Source of the DNA: Scylla paramamosain
Lineage: Eukaryota; Arthropoda; Malacostraca; Decapoda; Portunidae
Direction of reading: 5' to 3'
Length of the DNA: 64,000 bases
Assembly (NCBI RefSeq): GCF_035594125.1
Contig: NW_026973729.1
Coordinates: 453,102 to 517,101 of the forward strand
Under the pieces are notes generated by a model. That model saw only the letters and a program-made list of their open reading frames with translations, was not told the origin of the DNA and did not search any database. Made by a program: the position numbers and the translations under genes. Below are positions 14,545 to 27,620 of the stretch, piece by piece (positions within the stretch are counted from its first letter, which is position 1; each line of letters begins with the position of its first letter).

Positions 14545-15576
14545 CGCAAAAAACGGAAAAATTCGTGTATATAAAGAAGTTTTTTAGATACCAAAATGCT
14601 GAAACTCATAAATAACAATCTTAATTGGAAACAGAACAACATTACCAAATGCGTGTATTTTGAGTTTTTTTTTTTCACATTCTTAGTTAGCAAAACCCCA
14701 AATAGCTTGCGAAAGTAGCTTTTTGTAGGAAAAAAAAAAACATTACCAGAAGTGTATTTTGAGTGTTTTTTGAGCGTGTTAGGCAATAAAGCACTAAAAA
14801 GCAAGGCAATCATATTATATTGGAATAAAACCAACTTTTACCAAGAACTTGCCTTGAAGTGTTTTTCAGCTCTTTACATACCAAATTGCTAAAACGCATG
14901 CAAAACACTCCTTTATGCAGAAGCAGAATAACATTACCAAAAACAAGTGTTTTTGAGTGTTTTTTTATCATATTACCTATAAAAACGCTTAAATACATGC
15001 AAAGATCCCTATATTTGGGAAAGGAAAGGACATTACGAGAAATGTGTATTATGAATGTTTTGAAGTTCTTTAAGTACCAAAACGTTAAAACCTACAAATA
15101 ACACTCTTTATAGAGAAAAAAATAAATAAATAAAATAATAGCATTTTTTTTTTTTTGTTATTGATGTTCATAGGTAGCAAGACGCCAAAATTCTGCCAAA
15201 ATTCAGGGAAATTATGTGGAAAAATTATGTGAAAAAAGCTACTTTTACCTTTTTTTTCGGAGTTATGTACCAAACCATAAAGTGTATCCAAAGCCACCTA
15301 TTTGGGAAAATTTAACGACTTTACAAGAAAAGAAACCTATTTTTTTTTAGTGTTTTTCCGCATGTTAGGCACCAAAACGATAGATAATATGAAAGTCACT
15401 CTATATGGAAATCCAAAACAAAATTACTGAAATCGTGTCTTTTAAAAGATTTACGTACAAAAATACTAAAACGGACGCAAACCAACCAATATGAAAAAAA
15501 TAGAATAACATAACCATAAAAGTATATTTTGTGTGTTTTTGAGCTTGTTACATAAAAAAAAAGAACTTGCCTTTTA

Positions 15577-15601
15577 GTGCTTTTGACACGCATTTAGTAA
15601 G
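15577..15601. other. Strand-switch junction J1, copy 2
   Basis: agtgcttttga joined to cacgcatttagtaag at 15586/15587. It is 6311 bp beyond copy 1. Confidence 0.88.
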
Positions 15602-16062
15602 GTTGTTCTGTTTCTCAATTAATAGTGTTATTCATGAGTTTCAGCATTTTGGTATCTAGGAAAATTCTTCATATACACGAGTTTTTGCGTTTTTTGCCTT
15701 GTATTTTTTTAAAATTATAAAACATTCATTATATACTTTTCTTGCAATGTCCCTTTGTTTCCGAATATAGAGTGCTTTGTATCAATTTTTGCGTTTTTTT
15801 GTAGGTAACAAGCTCAAAAACACGCAAAATATACATTTCTGGTAATGTTTCTCTGCTTCTTGATATTGGTTGGTTTGCATCAGGTTTAGCGTTTTTCTAC
15901 GTAAAACACTGAGAAGACACGTTTTCAGTAATTTTCTTTTGGATTCCCACATAGAGTGAGTTCCTTATTATTAATCGTTTTGATGCCTAACATGCTGAAA
16001 AACGCTCAAAAGACAGATTTCTGGTAAGATCATTAATTTCCTCATATGCGAGGCCTTGCATG
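15587..16062 (-). repeat. Inverted cassette 2 (476 bp)
   Basis: The fullest copy of the cassette in plus arrays. Read on the minus strand it runs from slot M2 (catgcaaggcctcgc) through M3, M4, M5, M6 and M7 to M8 (ccttactaaatgcgtg) without the deletion of cassettes 1 and 4. Slots carry type-e-like variants such as caagaagcagagaaac. Confidence 0.88.
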
Positions 16063-16075
16063 TCTTTTGAGTGTT
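16051..16075. other. Strand-switch junction J2, copy 2
   Basis: aggccttgcatg joined to tcttttgagtg near 16062. Confidence 0.86.
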
Positions 16076-17559
16076 TTTGAACGTGTTGCGCAATAAAGCA
16101 CTAAAAGGAAGGGCAATCACATTACATGGGAATAAAGCCAAATTTTACCAAGAACTTGCCATTAAGTGTTTTTTGAGCTCCTTATATACCAAAACGCTGA
16201 AACGCATGCAAAATACATTTGATGGAGAAACAGAATAATATTACCAAATGCATGTATTTTGAGTGTTTTTGATCGTTATCTATAAAAACGCTTAAATACA
16301 TGCAAAGAACCTTATGTTTGGGAAACGAAAGGACATTACGAGAAACGTGTATTATGAGTGTTTTTTTAAGTTCCTTCAGTACCTAAAAGCTAAAACGCAC
16401 AAATAACACTCTTTATTTAGAAAAAAAAACTAATAAACAAAAAATAAAAAAATAGGATTTTTTTTTGTTATTTATCTTTATAGGTACCGAGATGCCAAAA
16501 TTTTGCCAAAATTCAGGGAATTTATTTGGAAAAAAGAACATTAACAAAAAATTAATTATAGCTTTTTTTTTCGGATTGTTATGTAATAAACCCTAAAGTG
16601 CTTGCAAAGCCACCTATATAAAGAATTTAAACGACTTTACCAGAAACATGTCTTTTCAGTGTTTTTCAGCATGTTAGGCACCAAAACGATAAATAATATG
16701 GAAGTCAGTCAATATGTGAATTCAAAAGAAAATTACTGAAAACGTGTCTTTTCAGTGTTTTACGTCGAAAAACGTTAAACCAGATGCAGACCAACCTATA
16801 TGAAGAAATAAAATAACATTACCAAAAAGATATATTTTGAGTGTTTTTGAGCTTGTTACCTACAAAAAAATGCAAAAATGGATGTAAAGCACTCTATATT
16901 AGGAAACAAAAGGACATTACGAGAAACGTGTATAATGAGTGTTTCATAGTTTTAAAAGAACCACAAGGCAATAAACGCAAAAACTCGTGTATATATAGAA
17001 ATTTCTTACATAGAAAAAAAAAATGAAATGCATGAATAACACTTTTAATTGTTAAACAGAACTACATTACCAAATTGTGTATTTTGAGTGTTTTTCACAT
17101 TCTTAGTTACGAAAATGCCAAATTACATGCAAAACTACCTTCATGTGGGAAAAAAAAATGACTACCAAAAAAGTGTCTTTTTAGTGTTTTTGAGCGTGAT
17201 ATGCAACAAAACACTAAAAAGCACAACAATAAAATTACATGGGAATAAAACCAACCTTTACGAAGAACTTGCCTTTAAGTGTTTTTTAACTCCTTACATA
17301 GCAAATCGCTAAAACGTATGCAAAACACCCTTTATAGAGAAACAGAATAACATTACGAAAAACATGTATTTTGAGTGTTTTTGATCATGCAACCTATAAA
17401 AACGTTTAAATACATGTAAAGAACCCTATGTTTGTATAACAAAAGGACATTACGAAAATCGTGTATTATGAGTGTGTTTTTAAGTTTCTTAAGTACAAAA
17501 AAGCTAAAACCCACAAATAACACTCTTTATAGAATTTTTTTTTCTTATTATTTATCTTC

Positions 17560-20500
17560 ATAGGTACCGAGATGCCAAAATTCTGGCAAAATTCATGGAA
17601 ATTTTATAAAAAAAAATCACCATAAAAAAATAATATTAGATTTTTTCCGGAGTTATGTACAAAACTTGAAGTGCAGGAAAATCCTCCTATATGGGGAAAT
17701 TACACGACTTTACCAGAAACCTGTCTTTTGAATGTTTTTCAGCAATTTCAAAAATATTACTGAAAACGTGTCTTTCAGTGATTTACGAAAAAAAAAGCTA
17801 AAACGGATGTAAACCAACCAATTTGAAGAAATAGAGTAACATTACCAAAAAGATATATTTAGATGTGTTTTTGAGCTTGTTACCTACAAAAAATGCAAAA
17901 ATGAATGGAAAGCACTTTATATTGTCAAAGAAAAAGACATTACGAGAAACGTTTTATAGTTTGAGAAGAACCACAAGGTAAAAAACTAAAAAACTCGTGT
18001 ACATAAAGAAGGTTCTGACATACCAAAAAGTTGAAACTCATGAATAACACTTTTAATTTTAAAACAGAAATACCTTACCAAATGTGTGTATTAGAAAAGT
18101 TTCTTACATACCAAAATGCTGAAAATCATAAATAACACTTTTAATTAAGAAATATAACAACCTTACTAAATGCCTGTGTTTTGAGTTTTTTTCACATTCT
18201 TAGTTACCAAAACCCCAAATTCCATGCAAAACTAGCTTTATGTGGGAAAACAAATTATATTACCAGAAAAGTGTCTTTTGAGTGTTTATGAGCGTGTTAG
18301 GCAAAAAAACACTAAAAAGCAGGTCAATCACATTACATGGGAATAAAAACAACTTTTACCAAAAACCTGCCTTTAAGTGTTTTTGAGCTCATTACATACC
18401 AAAACGCTAAAATGCATGCAAAAAACCTTTTATGGAGAAACAAAATAAGATTACCAAAAAAATATATTTTGAGTGTTATCTATAAAAACGCTCAAATACA
18501 TGCAAAGAACCTTATGTTTGCGAAACGAAAGGACACTACGAGAAATGTGTATTATAGGTGTTTTTAATTTCCTGAAGTACCAAAAAGCTAAAACAAACAA
18601 ATAAGACTCTTTATTTAGAAAAAAAAGTAAGAAAATGAAAAAATAGGATTTTTTTTTTATTCATCTTTATATGTACCGAGATGCCAAAATTCTGGGAAAA
18701 TTCAGGACTATTATATGATAAAAGAAAATTATCAAAAAAGTTAGTTTTAGCTTTTTTCGGACTGTTATGTACCAAACTTTAAAGTGCATCCAAAGACTCC
18801 TATATGAGGAAATTAAACGATCTTAACAGAAATCTGTTTTTTGAGTGTTTTTCAGCATGTTAGGCACCGAAACGATAAATAATAAGGAACTCACTCTATA
18901 TAAGAATCCAAAACAAAACTGCTGAAAACGTGTTTTTTATGTGTTTTACGTAGAAAAAACGCTAAAACGGATGCAAACCAACCAATATCAAGAAATAGAA
19001 AAACATTACCAAAAAGGTATATTTTGAGTGTTTTTGAGCTTGTTACCTACAATAAACGCGAAAATTGATCCAAAGCACTCTATATTAGAAAACAAAAGGA
19101 CTTTGCAAGAAAAGTATATAATAAGTTTTTTTTTATAGTTCAAAAGAACCAAAAGGCAAAAAACACAAAAACTCGTGTATATGGAGAAGGTTCCTAGATA
19201 ACAAAATGCTGAAACCCATGAATAACACTCTTAATTGAGAAACAGAACAACCTTACTAAATGTGTGTATTTTCAGTGCTTTTCACATTCTTAGCTACCAA
19301 AACCCCAAATTGCATGCTAAACAACCTTTATGTGAGAAAAAAAATGTCATTACCAGAAAAGTGTCTTTTAAGTGTTTCTAAGCTTGATAGGCAATAAAGC
19401 ACTAAAAAGCAGGGCAATCATATTACATTGGAATAACACCAATTTATACCAAAAACTTGCGTTTAAGTGTTTTTGAGCTCCTGATATACCAAACCGCTAA
19501 AATGCATGCAAAACAAACTTTATGGAGAAACAGAACAACATTACCAAAAAACTGTATTTTGAATGTTTTTGATCATGTTATCTATAAAAACGCTTAAATA
19601 CATGCAAAGAACATTATGTTTGGGAAACAAAAAGGACATTACGAGAAACTTGTATTATGAGTGTTTTTTTAAGTTCCTTAAGTACCAAAAAGCTAAAACC
19701 CACAAATAAAATTCTTTATTTAGAAAATTAAAAATAAAAAAATAAAAAAATAGGAATATTTATTTATTTATTTATTTTTTTGTTATTCATATTCATAGGT
19801 ACCGAGATGCCAAAATTCTGGCAATAAAAGAATATTATCAAAAAAGTTAATTTCAACCTTTTTTTTTCGAACTGTTATGTACCAAACCCTAAAGTGCATG
19901 CAAAGCCTCCTATAATAGGAAATTAAACGACCTTACCAGAAATCTGTGTTTTGAGTGTTTTCTTAGCATGTTAGGCAGTAAAACGATAAATAATAAGGAA
20001 CTCTAAATAATATGGAACTCACTCTATATGGAAATCCAAAACAAAGTTACTGAAAACGTGTCTTCTCAGTGTTTTACGTAGAAAAACGCTAAAACGGATG
20101 CAAAGCAACCAATATCAAGAAATTGAAAAACGTTACTAAAAAGATATATTTTGAGTGTTTTTCAGCTTGTTACCTACAAAATTCGCGAAAATTGATGCAA
20201 AGCACTCTATATTGGGAAACAAAAGGACATTGCAAGAAAAGTGTATAATGAGTGTTTTATAGTTCAAAAGAACCACAAGGCAAAAAACGCAAAATCTCGT
20301 GTATATGGAGAGGTTTCCTAGATACAAAAAATGCTAAAACTCATGGATAACACTCTTAATTGAGAAACAGAACAACCTTAACAAATGCGTGTATTTTGAG
20401 TGCTTTTCATATTCTTAGTTACCAAAATCGAAATTGCATGCGGAAATAGATTTCTGGGAAAAAAAAAGACTTTACCAGAAAAATGTCTTTTGAGTGTTTT

Positions 20501-21990
20501 TGAGCATGATAGGCAATAAAGTACTAAAAAGGAGGGCAATCACATTACATTGGAGGAAAACGCATTTTTAACAAAAACTTGCCTTTAAGTATTTTTGAGC
20601 TCCTTATATACCAAAACACTAAAACGCATGCAAAACACTCTTCATGGTTAAACAGAATAACATTACCAAACACATGTATTTTGAGTGTTTTTGATCATGT
20701 TACCAATAAAAACGCTTAAATACATGCAAAGAACACTATTTTTGGGAAATGAAAGGAGGTTACAAGAAATGTGTATTATGAGTGTTTTTAAGTTCATTAA
20801 TTACCAAAAAGGTAAAAGCCCCAAATAACACTCTTTATTGAGAAACAATAAATAAAAAAAAAAATACAATATTTTTTTTCTTTCGAATTCATATTCACAG
20901 GTACCGAAATGCCAAATTTTGGGCAAAATTCAGGAAATTATGTGAAATAAGATCATTATCAAAAAAGTTATATTTAGTTTTTTTTTTTCGGACTGTTATG
21001 TACCAAACCCCTAAAGTGCATGCAAAGCCACCTATATGGGGAAATTAAACGTCTTTGCCAGAAAATTGTCTTATGAGTGTTTTTCAGCATGTTAGGAACC
21101 AACACGATAAATAACATGGAAGTCAATCTATATGGGAATCCAAAACAAAATTACTAAAAACGTGTTTTTTCGGTGTTTTACGTAGAAAAACGCTAAAACG
21201 GATGCAAGCCAACCAATATGACGAAATAAAATAACATTACCAAAAAGGTATATTTTGAGTGTTTTTGATATTGTTACCTACAAAAAAAACGCGAAAATGG
21301 ATTGAAAACCCTTTATATTGGGAAGCAAAAGGACATTACGAGAAACGTGTATAATGAGTGTTTTATAGTTTCACAAGAACTACAAGGCAAAAAACGCAAA
21401 AACTCTTGTTTCTTACATTCCAAAATGCTGAAAATCTGGAACAACACTCTTATTTGAGAAACGGAACAATCTTACTAAATGCGTGTAATTTGCGTGCTTT
21501 TCACATTCTTGGTTACCAAAACCCAAAATTACATGCGAAACCAGCTTTATGTGCGAAAAAAAATGACATTACCAGAAAAATGTCTTTTGAGTGTTTTTCA
21601 GCGTGTTAGGCAATAAAGCACTAAAAAGCAGGGGAATCACATTACATTGGAATAAAACTAATTTTTAACAAGAACTTGCCTTTAAGTGTATTTGAGCTCC
21701 TTATATACCAAAACACTAAAATGCATGCAAAATACACTTGATGGTGAAACAGAATAACATTACCAAAAACATGTATTTTGAGTGTTTTTGATCATGTTAC
21801 CAATAAAAACGCTTAAATACATGCAAAAAACGCTATTTTTGGGAAATGAAAGGACATTGCGAGAAACGTGTATTATGAGTGTTTTTAAGTTCATTAAGTA
21901 CGAAAAAGCTAATAGCCACAAATTACACTCATTATTGAGAAAAATAAAAAAAAATAAAAAAAAATACGATATTTTTTTTTCATTCTTATT
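17560..21990 (+). repeat. Ordered run c-d-e-f, copy 2
   Basis: Anchors 17560 (c), 18662 (d), 19790 (e) and 20888 (f), with the same type-specific variants as copy 1. It is followed by a second f unit at 21991 rather than by the chimeric truncated unit. Confidence 0.85.
18003..18170 (+). repeat. Duplicated slot M7, copy 2
   Basis: Same attagaaaagtttcttacat link, near 18089. Confidence 0.85.
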
Positions 21991-24522
21991 CATCTTCACA
22001 GGTAACGAGGTGCCAAAATTCGGGCAAAGTTCAGGAAATTATATGAAATAAGAACATTATCAAAAAATTTAAATTGAGCGTTTTTTTTCAGACTCTTATG
22101 TACCAAACCCTTAAAGTGCATGCAAAGCCACCTATATGGGGAAATTAAACGTCTTTGCCAAAAAACTGTTTTATGAGTGTTTTTCAGCATATTAGGAACC
22201 AACACGATAAAACCCAAGAAAGTCAATCTATATGGGAATCCAAAACAAAATTACTGAAAACGTGTCTTTTCGGTGTTTTACGTAGAAAACGCTAAAACGG
22301 ATGCAAACCAACCAAAATGAAGAAATAGAATAACATTACCAAAAAGGTATAGTTTGAGTTTTTGAAATTGTTACCTACAAAAAACGCGAAAATTTATGGA
22401 AAGCACTCTATATTGGGAAGCAAATGGACATTACGAGAAACGAGTATAATGAGTGTTTTATAGTTTCATAAGAACCACAAGGCAAAAACCGCAAAAAGTC
22501 GTGTATATAAAGAAGTTTCTTCCATTCCAAAATGCTGAAACTCATGAATTAGACTTTTAATTGAGAAACAGAAGTATCTTACCAAATGTGAGTATTTCTA
22601 GTGTTTTTCACATTCTTAGTTACGAAAATCCGAAATTACAAGCGAAACTAGTTTTATGTGGGAAAAAATGACATTACCAGAAAAGTGTCTTTTGAGTGTT
22701 TTAAAGCGTGATATGCAACAAAGCACTAAAAAGCAGAACAATCACATTACATGGGAATAAAACCAACTTTTACCAAAAACATGCCTTTAAGTGTTTTTAA
22801 CTCCTTACATAAGAAAACGATAAAACGCATGCAAAACACCCTTTATGGAGAAACAAAATAACATTACTAGAAACATGAATTTAAGTGTTTTTGATGATGT
22901 TACCTATAAAAACGCTTAAATACATGTAAAGAACCCTATGTTTGTGAAATGAATGGATATTACGAAAATTATGTATTATGAGAGTTTTTAGGTTCCTTAA
23001 GTACCAAAAAGCTAATACACTCAAATAACACTCTTTATAGAGAAAAAAAAATATATATAAAAATAAATATTTTTTTTTTTTTTTTTGTTATTCATATTCA
23101 TAGGTACCGAGATGCTAGAATTCTGGCAAAATTCAGGGAAATTTCGTAAACAAAAAAAAATAATTTTAGCTTTTTTCCGCAGTTATGTAACAAACCCTGA
23201 AGTGCATGCAAAGCCATCTCTATGGGAAATTTACACGAATTTACCATAAACCTGTACCAGAAGCATTTTCAACAGTATTACTGAAAACGAGTCTTTTCGG
23301 AGATTTACAAAGAAAAACGATAAAACGGATGCAAACCAACCAATATGAAGAAGTAGTGTTTTTAAGCGTGTTACCTACAAAAAATGCAAAAATGGATGGA
23401 AAGCACTCTATATTAGGAAACAAAAGAACATTACGAGAAATGAGAAAAAATGAGTTTTTAATAGTTTCACAAGAACCACAAGGCAATAAACGCAAAAACG
23501 CGTGTATATAGAGAAGTTTCTTACATAATAAAATGGTGAAATGCATGAATAACACTTTTAATCGAGAAACAGAACTACCTTACCAAATTGTGTATTTTGA
23601 GTATTTTTCACATTCTTAGTTACGAAATTGCCAAATTACATGTGAAACTACCTTTATGTGGGGAAAAAAAAAGACATTACCAGAAAAATGTCTTTTGAGT
23701 GTTTTTGAGCGTGATATACAACAAACCACTAAAAAGCAAAACAATCACATCACTTGGGAATAAAACCAACTTTTACGAAGAACTTGCCTTTAAGTGTTTT
23801 TTAACTCCTTACATACCAAAACGCTAAAACGCATGTAAAACACCCTTTATGGACAAACATACAAAAATATGTATTTTGAGTGTTTTTGATCATGTTACCT
23901 ATAAAAACGCTTAAATACATGTAAAGAACCCTATGTTTGTATAAGAAAAGGACATTACGAAAATCGTTTATTATGAATGTTTTTAAGTTTCTTGAGTACC
24001 AAAAAGCTAAAAGTCACAAATAACACTTTATAGAGAGAAAAAAAAAAATTTTGTTGTTTATCTTCATAGGTACCGAGATACCAAAATTCTGGAAATATTC
24101 AGGGAAATTTTCTAAAAAAAATCATTATGAAAAAATAATTTTAGCTTTATGCTTTAGCTTTATGTACCAAACCTTGAAGTGCATGCAAACCCACCTATAT
24201 GGAGAAATTACTCGACTTTACCAGAAACCTGTCTTATGAGTGTTTTTTTCAGCAATTTCAACAATATTACTGAAAACGTGTCTTTTCAGTGATTTACGTA
24301 GAAAACGCTAAAACGGATGTAAACCAACCAATATGAAGAAATAGAATAACATTACCAAAAAGATATATTTTGATGTGTTTTTGAGCTTGTTACCTACAAA
24401 AAATATAAAAATGGATGGAAAGCACTTTATATTGGCAAAGAAAAGGACATTACGAGAAACGTGTATGAGTGTTTTATATTTTGAGAAGAACCACAAGGTA
24501 AAAAACTCGTGTACATAAAGAA

Positions 24523-24692
24523 GTTTCTGACATACCAAAAAGTTGAAACTCATGAATAACACTTTTAAATTTGAAACAGAAATACTTTAGCAAATGTGTG
24601 TATTAGAAAAGTTTCTTACATATCAAAATGCTGAAAATCATGAATAACACTTTTAATTAAGAAATAGAACAACCTTACTAAATGCCTGTGTT
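24523..24692 (+). repeat. Duplicated slot M7, copy 3
   Basis: Same link near 24602, again between c (24060) and d (25235) boxes. Confidence 0.85.
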
Positions 24693-24730
24693 TTGAGTTT
24701 TTTTCACATTCTTAGTTACCAAAACCCCAA

Positions 24731-24801
24731 ATTCCATGCAAAACTAGCTTTATGTGGGAAAAAAAATTCCATAAAAAACTAGCTTTATGTGGGAAAACAA
24801 A
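24731..24801 (+). repeat. 35 bp tandem duplication in slot M8
   Basis: Two copies of an attccat...aaactagctttatgtggg segment (24731-24765 and 24766-24801). Confidence 0.9.
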
Positions 24802-26117
24802 TGATATTACCAGAAAAGTGCATTTTGAATGTTTTTGAGCGTGTTAGGCAATAAAGCACTAAAAAAACAGGGCAATCACATTACATGGGAATAAAAACAA
24901 CTTTTACCAAGAACTTGCCTTTAAGTGTTTTTGAGCTCAATACATACCAATACGCTATAACGCATGCAAAACACCTTTTATGGAGAAACAAAATAAGATT
25001 ACCAAAAACATATATTTTGAGTGTTTTTGATCATGTTATCTATAAAAACGCTCAAATACATGCAAAGAACCTTATGTTTGCGAAACGAAAGGACACTACG
25101 AGAAATGTGTATTATAAGTGTTTTTAAGTTCCTTAAGTACCAAAAAGCTAAAACCCACAAATAAGACTGTTTATTTATAAAAAAAAAAAGTAAGAAAATG
25201 AAAAAAATAGGATATTTTTTTTTTTTGTTATTTATCTTCATATCTACCGAGATGCCAAAATTCTGGGAAAATTCAGGACTATTATATGATAAAAGAAAAT
25301 TATCAAAAAAGTTTATTTTAGCTTTTTTTCGGATTGTTATATACCAAACACTAAATTGCATGGAAAGCCTCCTCTATGAGGAAATTAAACGACCTTAAAA
25401 GAAATCTGTGTTTTGAGTGTTTTTTTCAGAATGCTAAGGAACTCACTCTATATGGGAATTCAAAACAAAATTACTGAAAACGTGTCTTCTCACGTCTACG
25501 TGTCTTCTTACGTAGAAAAACGGTAAAACGGATGCAAACCAACCAATATAAAAAAAAATAGAAAAACATTACTAAAAAGGTATATTTTGAGTTTTTCTGA
25601 GCTTGTTACCTACAAATAACATGAAATATGATGCAAAGCACTCAATATTAGGAAATAAAAGGACATTGCAAGAAATGTGTATAATGAGTGTTTTATAGTT
25701 CAAAAGAACTAAAAGGCAAAAAACGCAAAAACATGTGGATATGGAGAAGTTTCCTAGATACCAAAATGCTGAAACTCATGAATAACATTCCTAATTGAGA
25801 AAGAGAACAACCTTACTAAATGCGTGTATTTTGAGAGGTTTTCACGTTCTTAGTTACCAAAACCCAAAATTGCATGCGAAACCAGCTTTATGTCAGAAAA
25901 AAATGACATTACCAGAATAATGTCTTTTGAGTGTTTTTGAGCCTGATAGGCAATAAAGAACTAAAAAGCAGAAAAATCACATAACTTGGGTATAAAACCA
26001 ATCTTTAGGAAGAACTTGCCTTTAAGTGTTTTTTTTTTTAACTCCTTACATACCAAAACGCAAAAACGCATGTGAAACACCCTTTATGGAGAAACAGAAT
26101 AACATTACCAAAAATAT

Positions 26118-26150
26118 GTATTTTCATTTTGATTGATTTTGAGGTTTTTG
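26118..26150. other. Unique plus-to-minus switch
   Basis: Plus slot M11 (atatgtatttt) passes through about 20 bp of cattttgattgattttga-like sequence into reversed slot M8 (ggtttttggtaactaag). Not repeated elsewhere in the window. Confidence 0.82.
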
Positions 26151-27111
26151 GTAACTAAGAATGTGAAAAGCACTCATAATACACGCATTTAGTAAGGTTA
26201 TTCTGTTTCTCAATTAAGAGTGTTATTCATGAGTTTCAGCATTTTTGTATCTAAGAAATCTCTCCATATACACGAGTTTTTGCGTTGTTTGCTTTGTGGT
26301 TCTTTTGAACTATAAAACTCTCATTATACACTTTTCTTGCAATGTCCCTTTATTTCCCAATATAGATTACTTTGTATCAATTTTCGCGTTTTTGTAGGTA
26401 AAAAGCTCAAAAACACTCAAAATATACATTTTTGGTAACGTTTTTCTATTTCTTGATATTGGTTAGTTTGCATCCGTTTTAACGTTTTTCTACATAAAAC
26501 ACTGAGAAGACGTTTTTAGTAACTTTGTTTTGGATTCCCATATAGAGTGAGATCCTTATTATTTATCGTTTTGGCCTGCTTTTTAGTCCTTTATTGCCTA
26601 ACACGCTCAAAAACACACACTTTTCTGGTAATGTCATTTTTATCCCACATAAAGCTAGTTTCGCATGGAATTTGGGGTTTTGGTAACTAAGAATGCAAAA
26701 AAACACTCAAAATACACGCATTTAGTAAAGTTGTTCTGTTTCTTGATTAAGAATATTATTCATGAGTTTCAGTATTTTGGTATCTTAGAAACTTCTCCAT
26801 ACAGTCGAGTTTTTGCGTTTTTTGCCTTGTGATTCTGGTGAACTATAAAACAGTCATTATACACGTTTCTCATTATGTTCTTTTTTTTCCTTATATAGAG
26901 TGCTTTGCATCCATTTTCGAATTTCTTTTCATGTAACAAGCTCAAAAACACACAAAATATACTTTTTTGGTAATGTTATTGTATTCCTTTATATTGGTTG
27001 GTTTGCCTCCGTTTTAGCGTTTTTCTACGTAAATCTTTTAAAAGATACGTTTCCAGTAATTTTGTTTTGGATTTCCATATAGAGTGACTTTCATATTGTT
27101 TATCGTTTTGG

Positions 27112-27142
27112 TGCCTAATATGCTTTTTGGTGCCTTTTGCTT
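27112..27142 (-). other. Chimeric deletion junction, copy 2
   Basis: Plus-strand text reads atatgctttttggtgccttttgcttccc, the reverse complement of the join at 8650, on the mirrored arm. Confidence 0.85.
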
Positions 27143-27594
27143 CCCAATATAGAGTGCTTTCCATCCATTTTCGCGTTTTTTGTTGGTAACAATTTCAAAA
27201 ACACTCAAAATATACCTTTTTGGTAATGTTATTCTATTTCTTAATTTTTTGTTAGTTTGCATTCGTTTTAGCGTTTTGTACTTAAAACACCGAAAAGACA
27301 CGTTTTCAGTAATTTTGTTTTTAGATTCTCATATACATTGACTTCCTTGGGTTTTATCATGTTGGTTCCTAACATGCTGAAAAACACTCATAAGACAGTT
27401 TTCTGGCAAAGACGTTTAATTTCCCCTTATAGGTGGCTTTGCATGCACTTTAGGGGTTTGGTACATAACAATCCGAAAAAAAGCTAAATCTAACATTTTT
27501 ATAATGTTCTTATTTCATATAATTTCCTGAACTTTGCCCGAATTTTGGCACCTCGTTACCTGTGAAGATGAATAAGAATGAAAAAAAAATCGTA

Positions 27595-27620
27595 TTTTTT
27601 TTTTTTTTTTTTTTTTTTTT
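27595..27620 (+). repeat. Homopolymer run of 26 T
   Basis: The A/T tract of the unit anchored at 27560 has become an uninterrupted T run. It directly abuts gtcactaaagagtg, so the A-rich half of the tract is missing. Confidence 0.9.

Larger units (their letters stand above)
9584..15586 (+). repeat. Plus-oriented block 2
   Basis: M1 boxes near 9995 (type g), 11130 and 12245 (type e-like), 13340 (type f), 14227 and 15168. Spacing falls to about 0.9 kb around 14227 because of a deletion at 14260-14272 joining slot M1 to the end of slot M3. Near 15555-15562 a deletion of roughly 400 bp joins the gagcttgttacat part of slot M5 to agaacttgcc of slot M10, immediately before J1. This region matches the reverse complement of 44635-46330 apart from that deletion. 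Confidence 0.88.
16063..26140 (+). repeat. Plus-oriented block 3
   Basis: M1 boxes near 16470 (g), 17560 (c), 18662 (d), 19790 (e), 20888 (f), 21991 (f), 23095 (c-like), 24060 (c) and 25235 (d). The first five reproduce the ordered supra-unit. 16063 to about 21300 matches 36145 to about 41390 in the same order. The block ends inside slot M11 at a unique strand switch. Confidence 0.9.

Noticed and set aside
14412..14834. 140-codon minus-strand open frame as a possible gene
   Set aside because: It lies wholly on satellite monomers and crosses monomer boundaries. Sister copies at 45.0-46.2 kb and 60.5-61.8 kb are not open over the same span, and the composition is low-complexity F/L/K/N.
24999..25361. 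120-codon minus-strand frame (MQFSVWYIT...) with repeated relatives at 6870, 12101 and 58135
   Set aside because: The similarity between frames comes from the same slots (M11-M2) of the 1.1 kb unit. Each is broken by the variable A/T tract, with K- or F-runs and differing ends, and there are no domain motifs.
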